DNA of 64,000 nucleotides, taken from positions 21,076,501 to 21,140,500 of the forward strand of contig CAMQGK010000638.1 of the NCBI GenBank assembly GCA_947000775.1, read 5' to 3'. Origin of the DNA: Pterois miles. Its lineage: Eukaryota; Chordata; Actinopteri; Perciformes; Scorpaenidae. Positions 23,910-35,849 of the stretch are shown piece by piece (the stretch's first letter is position 1; every line of letters begins with the position of its first letter). The notes below the pieces were generated by a model, which saw nothing but the letters and a program-made list of their open reading frames with translations, was not told the DNA's origin and made no database searches. Made by a program: the position numbers and the translations under genes.

Positions 23910-24920
23910 TAAACTAAGACTTTAGTCACATAATAATGAATAACCATTATATAATTTAGTATTTTTTATTTCACAAATAACCAACTTTACAAACTGAAAT
24001 GTAAACTTTTCACTTTTTCCTGTGTGATCTCAGAAAGTAGCCATCTTCTCCCGCCCTTGTAGACAAACATACAACATTAAGAACTGATGATATTATGGCA
24101 CGCCTTAATAGCAAATCCTTTATATGCCTTTTCCCTCCAGTTGTGTGATTTATAAACAGAAACAGGCAGACTTTTGGATGGTCAATCACAGATAAGGAGA
24201 AGGGAAGCAGAGAGGGTCAGACTGTCTTTATCTCTCTGTCTCTCTCCCTCTTGCTGTTTGACAGTCCTCTCATTGTGCCAGCTGATAACTGATTGTTGAG
24301 GTAGACAGTTTAAGGAATCAATGTTCATTTACAAGTCTGTAAACACCCATCACGCACGCACACAAAGCACACACTCGGTCTGACGTAGAGCTAGATGTGA
24401 GTCAGACCAAATGGATAGCTATTCCTGTAAGGGCTATCGACCGTCCTCTATTTCCCCGTAGCAGAGATAAGACACGCCCACCCAGAATAGTTTGGCCTGC
24501 GGACCTAATCAGCTGATAGCGCCAACGACCTGTCCGTCAAAGTCCAACATACCAGTCAGACTTCTATTGAACCAAAACCAGTCAGACAGACTGAAACACA
24601 GCTGGCATGAGAAGAGGGACTGAGTCACTCCTCTGCAATATGTTCCCATCTTCCATCCCTCCTCCCCTCCTCCTCCTGTCTGCCTTCTTTCATTTTTCAT
24701 TATTTCATCAGGTGGTTTCGTTCAGATTGAGATTCTTGTCTCGCGAGGAACATGAGCACAAAAGAATCCATAAAAATGATAATCACAATAAACAAAACAA
24801 AGAAGCAATCAAACAGCCAGACAGGGATGCATCATGAAAAACAAATTCAAACCTCAGAGAAAATGTGAGATGTGAGTTAATTATCTCTGCCTAGGCGTAG
24901 GCCAGGTGGGGTCATGTGCA
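23910..24920. other. Non-coding stretch with a possible regulatory block
   Basis: The piece at 24400-24560 (GAGCTAGATGTGAGTCAGAC, CTATTTCCCCGTAGCAGAGA, CCTAATCAGCTGATAGCGCC) has the texture of a constrained element. The rest shows nothing I recognise. Confidence 0.3.
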
Positions 24921-24924
24921 TGTG

Positions 24925-25110
24925 CTTGTGCATGTAGAGCTGGGTTTCATTTATAGAATTACAATACCAGTACCAATACCAGTACCCTGAAAGCGATACT
25001 GTTATCAATAAAGTATTTAATTCGATACCCATCATGTGAATTTTGTTCTAGATCTTGGTACAAAAAGAATTGATTGCAGGTATAATTTGACTGAAAAAGT
25101 TTCAATACTA
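24925..25110 (+). mobile_element. Repeat fragment with CCAATACCAGTACC motif (left part)
   Basis: GAGCTGGGTTTCATTTATAG, CCAGTACCAATACCAGTACC and TTAATTCGATACCCATCATG resemble a repeat family common in fish genomes. Its continuation appears at 25490-25600 after the inserted element. No reading frame is present. Confidence 0.4.
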
Positions 25111-25490
25111 CTTGCTGCCGTGTGGGTGTAGTCAACCAAAATGGTTATAATTAACTTTCATAAACTGAAAACACACTGTGAAAGGGTTAAAGTTCTGAGA
25201 CGAAAACAGGGACATCGTCCACACCGGACAGTAGCAACCTGTCAATCAGAAGGTAGACATGTCCTAAATCATATCCTGCTTTATTGTCTACTTGACTCTA
25301 AACGTGGCCATAATTTACTAAATATAAATTATGCTATGTTGAAGAAGACTTGAAACTAGCGACTGAGACCATAAAGTCATGTTTACAGTGTTTACTGAGG
25401 TAATAAATCAAGTGAGAAGTTGAGTCATTTTCTCATAGACTTCTATACAATCACACTTTTTTGCAACCAGAGGAGTCGCCCCCTACTAGT
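25111..25490 (-). mobile_element. CAGCAGGGGGCGACT family, copy 4
   Basis: Reverse-oriented, with ACCTGTCAATCAGAAGGTAG, TAATAAATCAAGTGAGAAGT, CATAGACTTCTATACAATCA and AGAGGAGTCGCCCCCTACTA. It lies inside another repeat, parts of which are seen at 24925-25110 and 25490-25600. Confidence 0.6.
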
Positions 25491-25600
25491 GGTAGTCCAC
25501 TGCTTGATACCAATCCTTAACTTACCTTTAAGGTATCAGTAGATCTAGCGTGTTTGTATCTGTTGGTCTGACTTTATACAGCAAGCCTCACTTACGAATG
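25490..25600 (+). mobile_element. Repeat fragment (right part) after nested insertion
   Basis: TGCTTGATACCAATCCTTAA and AAGGTATCAGTAGATCTAGC continue the GATACC-rich style of 24925-25110, suggesting one older element split by the copy at 25111-25490. The reading is moderate because no second uninterrupted copy is in the window. Confidence 0.3.
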
Positions 25601-26341
25601 GAGCTATCAGCCTAATATTTTTTTGTGCTCGTTTATGACTGCATGCTCGAGAACCTGCCGTGGTTGCAGTGTTTCATCATTTCTGAAAAGCCGATTTTAT
25701 TGACTTTTTTTTTTTTCGTCTTTACAGGCTTGTCAGGGCTGCAAGTGCAAGCAAAAGGCAAATCTGGTAATCAGACATGCCACATTATGGCCTTTGTCAT
25801 AGCCCAAAAACTAACGTCCATGGAAAAGTGATCTCATTTTGAACAATCAATAACCGATATGTTAATATCCACAAAAGCTGGACATGATACAAGATGAATA
25901 AGTCCTTGTTTCTGTTTCAAATTATTGAGATTCAGGAGGACAGAGGGAGACACACCTGGTGGAGATCTGCACTCTACTGAGTGCACTCATTTAAATGATT
26001 TTGCTTCATTTTTAAGACATACTGCACAAGATACCATGTTGGGAATTTTGGCATAGTATTTCAATCTGACTCACAGTGTGATCTGAAACTATAAATAATG
26101 GAGCAACACAGTAGTTTGAAAAGTCGAGCCAAGTGAATACTTTGAATTTGATGCAATTCATTTCCCTTCTGAAACACCAGTGTTTCGATATCAAACTCCA
26201 TGGTGACTGTGAAATGTATTGCCTCTAATAAAAAAAACAAGGCACCGAAGGAAACCCCCAGTATCTTCAGACTAGAGGGCTGCATGTGAATAGAAAATGG
26301 CTCCATAATCAAATTCAGGGATGATGCATTTTTCTAAATAT

Positions 26342-26430
26342 TAAAGGAATAGTTCAGTATTTTGAGAAATATGATTTATTTACTTTTTTGCACACTAAAT
26401 ATAGCTGTTATTGTGATATAACAAGGAGAA
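26342..26430 (+). mobile_element. Repeat N fragment, forward
   Basis: TTAAAGGAATAGTTCAGTAT and TTTGAGAAATATGATTTATT are the left end of a common fish repeat. Another piece of the same family in the reverse orientation is at 27120-27420. Confidence 0.4.
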
Positions 26431-26472
26431 ACAGTCCTGCTCAAAATCCATTATAAACTGTAACCTTTGTAC

Positions 26473-27015
26473 AGGTGGGATCGTCTGGGTATGAAAAGTG
26501 AAACCACTGCTGAAGGGCCTTAAACTTGCATTCTTTCTAATAGCCAGCAGGGGGCGACTCAGTAGCCTAGCTGTATAGAATCTATGAGGAAAATGAGCCT
26601 ACTTCTCACTTGATTTATTACCTCAGTAAACATTGTAAACATGAGTCTATGGTCTCAATCGCTAGTTTCGAGTCTTCTTCAATACAGCATGATGTTCACT
26701 TAGTAAATTATGGTCCTATTTAGAGTCAAATAGACCATAAAGCAGGGTATGCTTTAAAGCGTTTCTACCTTGTGGCTACCACAGCAACTGGGAGTTGTCT
26801 GTGTTTTTGTCTTACAACTTTCACAGTGTTTTCTGTTCATGAAGATTAAATATAACATTTTGGTCACCCAAAAATGTCTTATTCAGCATTCGGTTGCACT
26901 TAGCTGCACCCTCCCGTGTTACTTCTGGTTGCAAAAAACCAAGATGATGACAGTCAAAATGCCAAAACGGTTGACACCACGGTGACTACGTCCTTTTCTT
27001 GTATACAGTCTGTGG
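26473..27015 (+). mobile_element. CAGCAGGGGGCGACT family, copy 5
   Basis: This near-complete copy runs from TGGGATCGTCTGGGTATGAA through CCAGCAGGGGGCGACTCAGT to GGTGACTACGTCCTTTTCTT and TATACAGTCTGTGG. It is flanked on both sides by pieces of a different repeat in opposite orientations (26342-26430 and 27120-27420). Confidence 0.65.
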
Positions 27016-27119
27016 TTTTTACCAAAGGTATAGCCAGAGCCCAGTATTGTTTATTATCCACTGTGAACCCTTAAAATACCCTATAAAAATAGGCCAATTT
27101 GACACCTCCCAGATAATCC

Positions 27120-27420
27120 TGGCTAAAACACTTTATATATTTTGCTTGTTTTTTATGCATTAAACAAACAAGCTATTACATGTGAATTAGTGAGCCTTGT
27201 GAACCTAGAGGTTTGTGACGTGTGGACAGAGTCAGGCTAGCTGTTTCTAGTCTAAAAACTAAGCTAAGTTAACCAGCAGTAGCATGATATTAAGTCTACA
27301 GATATGAGAGTGGCATCCATCTTCTAATCCAACATACCTAATGGCAAGAAAATCATGTTTAACCATTTCTTTAAGAAGATGAAACAACAATTCAGTTTTC
27401 ACCCTCAGCTCAAGTCTCTG
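27120..27420 (-). mobile_element. Repeat N fragment, reverse
   Basis: GAGTCAGGCTAGCTGTTTCT, AACTAAGCTAAGTTAACCAG and GATATGAGAGTGGCATCCAT mark this family in reverse orientation. With 26342-26430 it brackets the element at 26473-27015. Confidence 0.4.
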
Positions 27421-30400
27421 CTCTCCTTCACTATTTCCTTCACCAGTTCTCTGCACATTTCCATCCCTCCCTGCAAAGTCTTGACTGTGTTTCTCCCTCA
27501 CCAGAAAATGCTTATTGTCCTTCTCTGCTGTGCATAAGGTTCAGTAGCTTCTCCTTCAGCAGACTGGCCATAGTTGCCATGGAAGCCAGCGCAGATGGAG
27601 AGCGACTTATACATACAGAAGCTACAGGTGCAACACGGTGAGATGTAATTGCATTATGCTGGTGTCAGTGGATATTTTAGCAGGATACTGTACTGCAGTC
27701 CTGATTTTACTGCTAGAACAGCTTTGTGTTGAATTTGAGTCACACTAAAATGCGAAAAAAACTTTTTGCTTTTAAATGGGGAGAGAATCAGATTGAGAAG
27801 TCAGGCTTTGAGAGGTAAATAAATATGTTATCATCTTCAACCCTGTCACATTATTTTGACTCAGCCAAAAAAAAAAATAACCGGCACCGGCATCCCCAGC
27901 TACTTCACTGCTAAATTGAACATTTCTACTTTCATTCTAGGTTTGCCAAAACACAGCAGTCTTATCCCCGAGGTCATCAGGGATGTCAGCAGCCTGAGTT
28001 GATAGAAATCTTTTATTAACCTTTCATTTCATTGAAAACTCCACGAATATTCAACACAATGCACAGCTGTAGCATTCAATTTGACATTCAGCAAGATGAC
28101 GAAATGGGAAGAAATAATGTGTTTGAGTGGTTTGTGTTGGTGTTTGAGTGATTCAGAAAAAAGTCTTGTGACAGCATTATTTAAAAGCAGCGCCGCCTGT
28201 TCCATAGGACTTGGATGCCATTGGAGTGGGCAATCACAGAGTATTATGAATCATGCTGTTACAGCGGGTACAACAAATTGCTGCATTGCATCCTCCTCCA
28301 GTGATGCCTGATGTGCTGTAGAGTCAATGTTTATCACCGAGGCCAGAGTGAGAAAAGCAACTGAAGGGCTTTGGATGCTACAACAACAAATCACCACAAC
28401 ATCATAAATAGCCAATATGCAGTATATTTTATTCACTAGCTCTGTGAATCGAAATAAATCACAAGTGGTAGCTGCTTCTACTCTGAAGCAGAGATGAGAG
28501 CAGGGTTGCATTGCCATTCCCAAAACGACTGACCGGATGAGATTTACAGTAACACAGAAAAACACACATACAAGCAGACATGATTTTTCTGGTTCAGACT
28601 CTGATGATTTCCACTGAGTTTTGACCCAGACTCTGAAATAATCTCAGGGCAATTTCTACTCGCAGGTCATAAAATATTCACCCCGCATCAAATGAATTAT
28701 ATATCCAGTATTATTCACTTTTACTCATATGCTGTTCCAGTGCTTTGTCTCCCTCTCACTCTGTTGTCACAACAGGACAGGAAATGAAATGCATCTAATG
28801 ATATATGCTGCTGACATATGAGTTATATAACCAATAAGGCTGAGATTTGGCTGAGGTTTTTATAAACAGTGCATGATTGATGATGACATATTCTGACAGC
28901 TTCTTGACATGTTTTAGATGAAAGCTCCACACCAAAGCCAGCGCCTGGATGGCTTTTCACCCAATTCAATCGGCAAATCAATAAAAAGCATGTTGATTTT
29001 AATCCCTACTTTCCTCCATGTGATTTTAAAATCATTTCAGTTTAGAGTGCTATAAATAGATACCCTCGATGGAGAACATAAACTCCTCACCGACTCCCCT
29101 CTTAGCTCCTCCTCCCTATCTCATCCATCCGTCACCACAGCGAGCGGCAGGTTTTTTTCCCTCCTCATGCCTTCACTCATTCCTCCTCCTCACAGTGGGA
29201 TCCATACAGGTGCCATTGATTTAGAGAGAACAGTAGTGGGAGACTCACAAGTGAATCCAACCTTGACTTCATCTGACACAAAGCATTACATCAGTCACAA
29301 TGACGAGCGCTATCACAATTGCAGGTTTGTTACCTTCGGGAGCAAGAAGTGTTTCAGTGGGTATGTCGTCAGGTTTGTGTGTTCTAAATCATGAATGCAC
29401 TGTTTTATTGTTTTATAAAACCTTATGACACACTGCCATGATGGAAATAAAATACAAAAGTAGTTTTAAATGAAATCTACAACATTTTAGAGGATGAAGA
29501 TTAACTGATCCTTCTCTCAGTAACCAGACCTGCCAGATGATTTGTTACACAGATCTTAGGTGATTGGATGAACCATCTGTCAATCAAACTCTTGCTGAAG
29601 CCAGTCGGGAGAAGAGTGAAAACATCTTTTCTATAGAGAAAAGACTTCTTTGCTCTTATTTCAATGAAGAGATACTCTCCAGTTCCCTGATATAACTGAT
29701 GCTATTGCAGCTATGCAAACCTCTTCATGACCCGTCGTTATTTAGAGCAGTCGCCTTTCCGTATGGTCACACACATCTAAGCCACAACCATAGCTGTCAG
29801 TAGTTCCTCACAGGACGCTGAGTGGTCCGTGCTCTGGCTTGCTGGACATAAACACATTACTTGAAGCCTGACAAGATGGATTTTTGTGTCATATATGATC
29901 TCGCGATTCTCGCAATCTCGTGACATCGTGAGAATCCAGCGGCCATGCATTGTAAGTGAATCATAGCATTGCACATATGACAGTTAGAACACTTCTAAAG
30001 CTTGGATGGTTATGAATCATCAATGGGAAAGATGAGCAACTGCGTTAGTTATTACCTAGTTATTTGTAAACTACCTTAAATGTCTGTTTAAAAAAAAAAA
30101 AAACTAAGGAGAGAACTAAAGGTCAACTCATAAAGAGCATTTCCATACAAAATGTCCAATAAGTTTGCTTAAAGGTCTGTTGCAATGCCCACTAAAGGCA
30201 AGTTCAGCTCTTGCAGAAACTTCAATTCACTTTCCAATTTTTGGTGAGCTTTTTGTTGTCCCATATTTGAAAGATGAGGCACCCTGAATTTGTTACAGCT
30301 CTGATGCAAACCTTCGACTGGTCTCTTTGTGGCTGAGGCTCATTGGTGTCAAACTATTTAGAGCCACTTGTTGTACCAAACTAAAATAAACTGACATAAT

Positions 30401-30965
30401 TAAAGCTGCACTGACAAAATGTTTTATATTAAAGCCTCTGAACACCCACACAGACGTTTCAGTTATTCTAGCTGATTAGACTAACCCTCAAGTTGAAGGA
30501 AGGTTACAAATCTTCATCTACCAATAACAATGATGAAGGTGTTAGTTGTCCCACCCCAACAGGTACAACAAAGCTAACAGGAGACTGAGGAAGATGTCAA
30601 TCAACTAGTCTGTACACGCCCACACAGACCTGAGCAGGGGTCTGATCAGCCAGATTAACTGAAAACACCTGTGTGCTGTTCAGAGCCTTTACCAAAGGAA
30701 AAAAATGACAATGTATTGCGTAAGGTGTCCATCTTATCACCCAACTTCCCCATGGAGCCTTTTAGCATCTTTCAGCTCATTGTTTTGGTTTTACTGTTTT
30801 GGTTCACTCTCACAGCTCTTTGTGACCTTGTTTCCAGCCACAGCACCAAACAGCTAACAGACAGAGTCAGCAAATTGCTGGTGAACACTGTGGAGCAATT
30901 AGCAGCAAAACAGACATATTTTGCTCATGGAAACCAAAACAGACTAAAAGTAGAGTCAATATTGG
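27421..30965. other. Non-coding stretch, partly repeat-free
   Basis: Between about 28000 and 29060 there is a long block without recognised repeats, with TTGACATTCAGCAAGATGAC, AATGAATTATATATCCAGTA and AATCGGCAAATCAATAAAAA. It might include conserved elements. 29060-30965 holds diffuse, possibly repeat-derived sequence I cannot assign. No exon was recognised. Confidence 0.35.
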
Positions 30966-31012
30966 ACTTAAAGGTCCAGTGTGTAGGATCTGGTGATATC
31001 TAGCAGTGAGGT
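30966..31012 (+). mobile_element. Left piece of MITE R, interrupted by hAT material
   Basis: TTAAAGGTCCAGTGTGTAGG and GGTGATATCTAGCAGTGAGG match the left end of the element at 19153. The similarity breaks where the hAT-derived sequence begins and resumes at 31513. Confidence 0.5.
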
Positions 31013-31018
31013 GAGGAG

Positions 31019-31285
31019 TTAACAACTAACTGAAGCCTCTCGTTTGTCTGGAGTTAATTTTGTTTTGGTGATTGTCAGGATAGATCTGAGGTGCTGGTCA
31101 GTTAACTCGGATCTGTGACGGGCTTCGTTGATGTTCATGACGCTGAACATCTGCTCGCACGCGTAGGTCGAGCCAAACAACGCCAGCGTTGTGCAACTTG
31201 TCAATAAAACAAGTGTTGAGTTGTCTTCAATGCAGCAATAATACACCACACTCCAACAAAGGTCAATGTGTCTGGAGTGCGCCAA
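31019..31285 (-). pseudogene. hAT transposase C-terminal (dimerisation) remnant
   Basis: An 88-codon open frame reads LALFGSTYACEQMFS, VMNINEARHRSELTD and QHLRSILTI. These match the hAT-family C-terminal dimerisation domain as found in domesticated ZBED5/GTF2IRD2-like and transposon proteins (family knowledge). The N-terminal zinc finger and catalytic part are not here, so it is a fragment. It lies between two halves of another repeat (30966-31012 and 31513-31610). Confidence 0.75.
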
Positions 31286-31512
31286 CTATTGGGGAAACAC
31301 AGGCATTGCAGGGAAAAGGCTAAATGAATGAGGTATTTACTATAATTTGGACAAGGTCAGCAGGCCGGATTATAAAGCCCAATGGGCCGTATATCGCTGT
31401 GGTCATTTGGAGCAGATTACGTGTATGTGGGAAGAGAGTGATGAAGCAACAGAGAGAGAGAGTGGCAGCGACGGGAGCAAGTAAGGTTATCGATTCCAGC
31501 CCAAGCAAGAAA

Positions 31513-31610
31513 AGTTCAGTTTGGTTTGTCCATTCTGGGCTGCTGTAGGAACGTGGTGAACTCCATGAGGAGGACTTGCTCCCTTTGTCACTATAAACGG
31601 TTCATTCTAA
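31513..31610 (+). mobile_element. Right piece of MITE R
   Basis: TTTGGTTTGTCCATTCTGGG, ACGTGGTGAACTCCATGAGG and the following bases line up with 19450-19545 in the uninterrupted copy (GTGGACTCCGTGAAGAGGCC). This supports a single older element split by an insertion. Confidence 0.5.
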
Positions 31611-31679
31611 CAGTCTCCTCCTTTCCTGTTCTGTCTATTTCCATTTCCTTCTCCTACTCTCTCTTTCCTCCAACAGCCC

Positions 31680-32340
31680 AACCCATATCTTGCATCATTT
31701 AGTGTAATCATGGATGGGGAATTGTAGGGGGGATGGTGGCGCTCCATATGGCCTATTAAGAGTTAAAAGACCTGACAGGTATTTGCCAGTGTTCTCTCCT
31801 CTAATTAACGCACATCCTTCGCCTCCCTCCCCCCTTTTCTCCCTCTCCTTTGTTACTCCTCCCTTCTTTTCTTTTCCTTTTTTCCCTAAACAATCAAACA
31901 CATTAATTCCTCCAAAGACCCTGACAGCATGGCAGGAGTTCACTGACAGCCAATCAAATGTTAATCGCTGTCTCTAAGGAATGCTGCTACCATCTCCACC
32001 CTCTCCCGGTCCTTTTATTAAACCATCCTTTTCTTCTCCTCCAAGGGTGCACTTTCAGACTGTCTTTGTTCGCCTATATTAACGCTGTGCATCACAGTGG
32101 GTATGGGTGCTGCAGCCCTCTTCTGACAGGTTGAGTGGTTTTTGACAGTCAAGGATGGTGCGATCGTGTCGTCCCGCCAATTTAATTCTGAAATAATTCC
32201 CAACTTCCTAGCAGTGCCATTAGTGCTTTTAATTTGCCATAACAAGGTGGCATTTAATTCTGAGAAGCAGCTTTGTGAGCACTCAATCACAACTCTCCCA
32301 GTTTCTGAAAGTTTTTATCTGTAAGATACTCGTTTAGATT
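31680..32340. other. Candidate conserved non-coding element cluster
   Basis: TCCTCTAATTAACGCACATC, GTCGTCCCGCCAATTTAATT, GTGCCATTAGTGCTTTTAAT and TAACAAGGTGGCATTTAATT are rich in TAATTA/TTAAT motifs and free of repeats. The frames here have no known domain. Constraint is inferred. Confidence 0.35.
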
Positions 32341-32510
32341 TTGTTTATTTTGTTCATATCTGTGCTCGGCTTTCACTGCTGTGGAGCTCCCCCACAGATT
32401 ATCTACGCATTAAACCTCTGAATGCATCAGTATAATATACGTGCACCAAAAGACTTTTCCTATGAAAGACTAGCCAAACACTGTCCAGACAGCAAATTAG
32501 TTTTGTGAGT

Positions 32511-32540
32511 GGTCAAACTGGTCAAACTGGTCAAACTGGA
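32511..32540 (+). repeat. TGGTCAAAC tandem repeat
   Basis: The unit TGGTCAAAC (GGTCAAACT) occurs about three times in a row, then GGACGG. Confidence 0.85.
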
Positions 32541-32599
32541 CGGTTCATATGATATTTTATGAAATGTTATTCCTTATTTTTTGTTTATTTTCCCATAAA

Positions 32600-33355
32600 T
32601 GTCCAGCATCAATTTCCACTCCAGTCTTTTGTAAATAAACTTCGTCTTCACAGGAAACAATTTTGCTTTGTTTAGGCAAGAAAACCACTTAGTTAGGTTT
32701 AGGCAAGAAAATTACTTAGTTAGGTTTAGGAAAAGATTGACTTGATTGCATTTAGGCACAAAAACTACTTAGTTAGGTTTGGCCACGAAAAAAATAGTTA
32801 GGTTTAGGAAAAGGTTGGTTACCTAACGACTTGGTTGGGTTAAGCCACAAAAACTACTTTGGTTTAGACACAGATTGATTTGGTTGCATTTAGGCATGAA
32901 GAGTACTTAGGTTTAGGCATGAAAACTATTTAGGTAGGTTTAGGAAAAGATTCATTTGGTTGGGTTTAGGCATGAAATCACTTAGGATTAGGCAAGAAAA
33001 TGTCTTGTTAGGCTTAATAAAAACTTGACTTGGTTAGGTTTATTCAAGAAAACTACTTAGTTAGGTCTAGGCAAGAAAACTATTTAGTTAGGCTAAGGAA
33101 AAGATGATGGTTTGGGTTAAAATAACTCTGGTGGTGACAAATACAAATGAGAAATAAATCAACGCTGACCTCTGGTTTCACATTTTTCACCCTAACCTCT
33201 TCCCTATATGGCGTTCACCTCTCTTTATACTTCTTCATTCACAATTAATTTATGTGGATTACATATAGCTTGATTTTGTGGGATATACAGTATATATATG
33301 AATTACAGTGTATTTACTCTTAATAGGCATAGCTACGAATGGTGCATGAGACCAG
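32600..33355 (+). repeat. TTAGGTTTAGG family copy carrying an expanded minisatellite
   Basis: The flanks (GTAAATAAACTTCGTCTTCA at the left, GGTTTGGGTTAAAATAACTC and GGCATAGCTACGAATGGTGC at the right) are those of the interspersed family. Between about 32670 and 33110 a unit of roughly 27 bp, with core TTAGGTTTAGGCAAGAAAAC and TACTTAG, is repeated about fifteen or more times with much drift. Other copies in the window have only one or two units. Confidence 0.7.
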
Positions 33356-33689
33356 TGTGAACTGGAGCAAAGGAAAAGATTATTCAGAGTTTATAGCTTA
33401 TTGATTTTTTTGTGTGTTTATTCTCTGTATCACTTTGTCTTTCTCTTTCTTTTACTTCCTCAAAACTGAAACCTAAGATGGTTGGTTGGTTGGTTGGTTG
33501 AACTGATGGATGAATGTGCAGACAATCTGTCTGGAAACACCATGTCTACCAGTCCCGTGGGTGCAGTGTGGACTAAATTGACTACACAGCAGCTGAGGAG
33601 CAACGCTATGATAATGATATGATAATTGGGAGTAAAATAGGGTTGAAACTGAACATCCGCCTGATGCACCATCACTGAGGAGTCTCAGG

Positions 33690-34440
33690 CTGTTTGATCT
33701 GATGTATGCTAATTCCAGACATGTGAAGCATGGTAATTTGATAGCATTTCATATTTGGCGGGGCTACCTCCCACCCCCAACATCTTAACCTTTCCTTTCT
33801 GCATGCCTCAGCACTGTCAAGATGTCAGGACTATTGTACGCTCAGGATTGCACATAAAAACAAAGCCAATTACTTATCATCCTCTGGAGAGAGTAGGAAA
33901 TGAAAATGTGAATTCAGGACTTAATCATGTCTCATCTGGGTCAGTCTTCACACTCTGAGCTACTTTGTTGATTTTTGGTCCTTTTATTCTGACTGGCTGA
34001 GGTTGGCATTAGAGACTTTGATTGCATCCATATGTAGCGATCCACAACCACAAAGAACAAGAGGAACAGGAAAAATGGGTATTTTCTGCTTCTTTGATAT
34101 TGTTTTTTATGATTACTGTAATGAGCAGTGAGCAATAATTGGGTTTGATTACTTTTACAAGCTTACTGTCGACTCCAACAATGAATGTGCGACCCTGCGA
34201 CCTGGAAGAAGCTGGCTATTGTTTGTTGTCCATTTTGCACCGGCTTTACAGAAATATTATTCATAAAACAAATTATTTTTTCTGATAAGGATGGGGACAC
34301 TCGTGTCGAGCTGAGCCGTGAGCAACTGTGAGCCATTCAAGCCACGCTGCACCAACTGTCGCCTGCAGCTCTTCATGAGCTCACTGTGGTTTCTGCTTGT
34401 GCTGTTCCTCTCGAAAATAATTAAAACTGATCTCTGGACT
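33690..34440. other. Candidate conserved non-coding element
   Basis: Repeat-free sequence with TGATGTATGCTAATTCCAGA, CAATTACTTATCATCCTCTG and TCAGGACTTAATCATGTCTC. No coding signal. The rest of the block up to 34440 has nothing recognised. Confidence 0.25.
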
Positions 34441-34549
34441 AAATCATGCCAAATAAGATAAGAATAATGAGAATAAAGATTTCAATGTATCCTCATCAAA
34501 TGATTAGTATGTTAGCTTTAGAAAAGTTATTCCTCAATTTTCATGCATT

Positions 34550-34940
34550 TTCCTACGAATGTCCAGCAACACATGACGCATGTGGTAATTTTTGCTCCAG
34601 TCTTTTCAAAATAAACTTCTGTCTTCATAGGAAACAACTTAAGTTTCAGGAAAAGATTGTGGTGTGGGTTAAAATAATAATACATATATAATGATAATAA
34701 ATAATAATAATGATAAATAAATCAACGTTGACTTCTGGTTTCACATGAGGTACAAACAACAGTCTCCTGGGTGAAAGTCCAGTGTTTTTTGACCCACTCA
34801 TCTGCCCCGACCTCCTCCATATACAGCTTTTGTCACTCTTCATACGTCCAGGTTCACAATTACTTGGATTACATGCTAATTGATTTTGTGGGGTATATAC
34901 AAATTACAGTGCATTACTTTTCATAGGTACAGCTACATAT
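34550..34940 (+). mobile_element. TTAGGTTTAGG repeat family, right half
   Basis: CAAAATAAACTTCTGTCTTC, TTTCAGGAAAAGATTGTGGT, AAATAAATCAACGTTGACTT, CAACAGTCTCCTGGGTGAAA and CATAGGTACAGCTACATATC follow the same order as at 32600-33355. A run of AATAATAATAATGATAA has expanded inside. Confidence 0.5.
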
Positions 34941-35311
34941 CCTTCACAACATTTGTTCTGAGGCATCAGAAACACTAGTTTGAACCAGCCATAACTCTGA
35001 TGATCTATCATTAAAAAGTGAAATAATAATACAAACAGGCACATAGGAATAATAGTTCATTCAAAACAACAACAATTTAGTTAGAAGCTACAACATGTTG
35101 AGCACAGAGAGAATTACAAAACAGGAGCATCCAAAATGCAGTGTTGCCATGTTGTTTTTGGCCTTAGCAGAGTGCACAATCTGGCTGGATAAACAAGGTA
35201 GCACATCTTGGATTTCTAAGTCAAGGAAAACTAACATTATACTGGTTTACATGGTTCAGCATGGAGCTTTTAGTGTCTGCTATGAGTGTCAGATATCATT
35301 ACAATGACCCA

Positions 35312-35425
35312 TAGACTACGCAGTCAGAATTGTTTTTGCAACCAGAGGAGTCGCCCCCTGCTGGCTTTTAGAAATTGCAAGCTTAAGGCACTTTGGCTTC
35401 ATTTTCAGACCTCGGAGTTGCCCAC
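35312..35425 (-). mobile_element. CAGCAGGGGGCGACT family, copy 6, short
   Basis: ATAGACTACGCAGTCAGAAT is joined almost directly to GCAACCAGAGGAGTCGCCCC and TTCAGACCTCGGAGTTGCCC. Only the two ends of the family remain, joined by an internal deletion. Confidence 0.6.
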
Positions 35426-35849
35426 TGCAATCACCCCATGCCCTTTCAAAGATGGAGGAGTGTGGCCAGGGCTGGCACCTAACTGAAATCTGATAAGCCA
35501 CTCCAAAAGGCGATGCTATTGATGAACTATCAAGCCAGTTTGTTCTCCAAGAAACATGCATTTGCAGCCATGAAAAGCAATGCTCAGTGCTCCTTTAATG
35601 TGAAGAAATAATAAGAATTAAGGGATCCAAAGCCTCTTTCTTACTGTGTGTCCTGTGTCAACCTGTCTGGACACAGCACTGAATGATTGATTACCTCCAT
35701 TTACATCTGTACACTTAACTTACATGCACCCCCAAATTGCAGTAACAAGCCACGGTGATAACTGCATTTTCACACTTGTTTGCGGGCTATTTTGAACCAG
35801 TTACTGTCCTGAGCCTGCACAGAAAAACAGATTAACAATCTATAAACAG

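Noticed and set aside
32670..33110. CRISPR-like or telomere-like array
   Set aside because: The units are continuous and degenerate with no unique spacers, and the core is TTAGGTTTAGG rather than TTAGGG; the context is a eukaryotic repeat.
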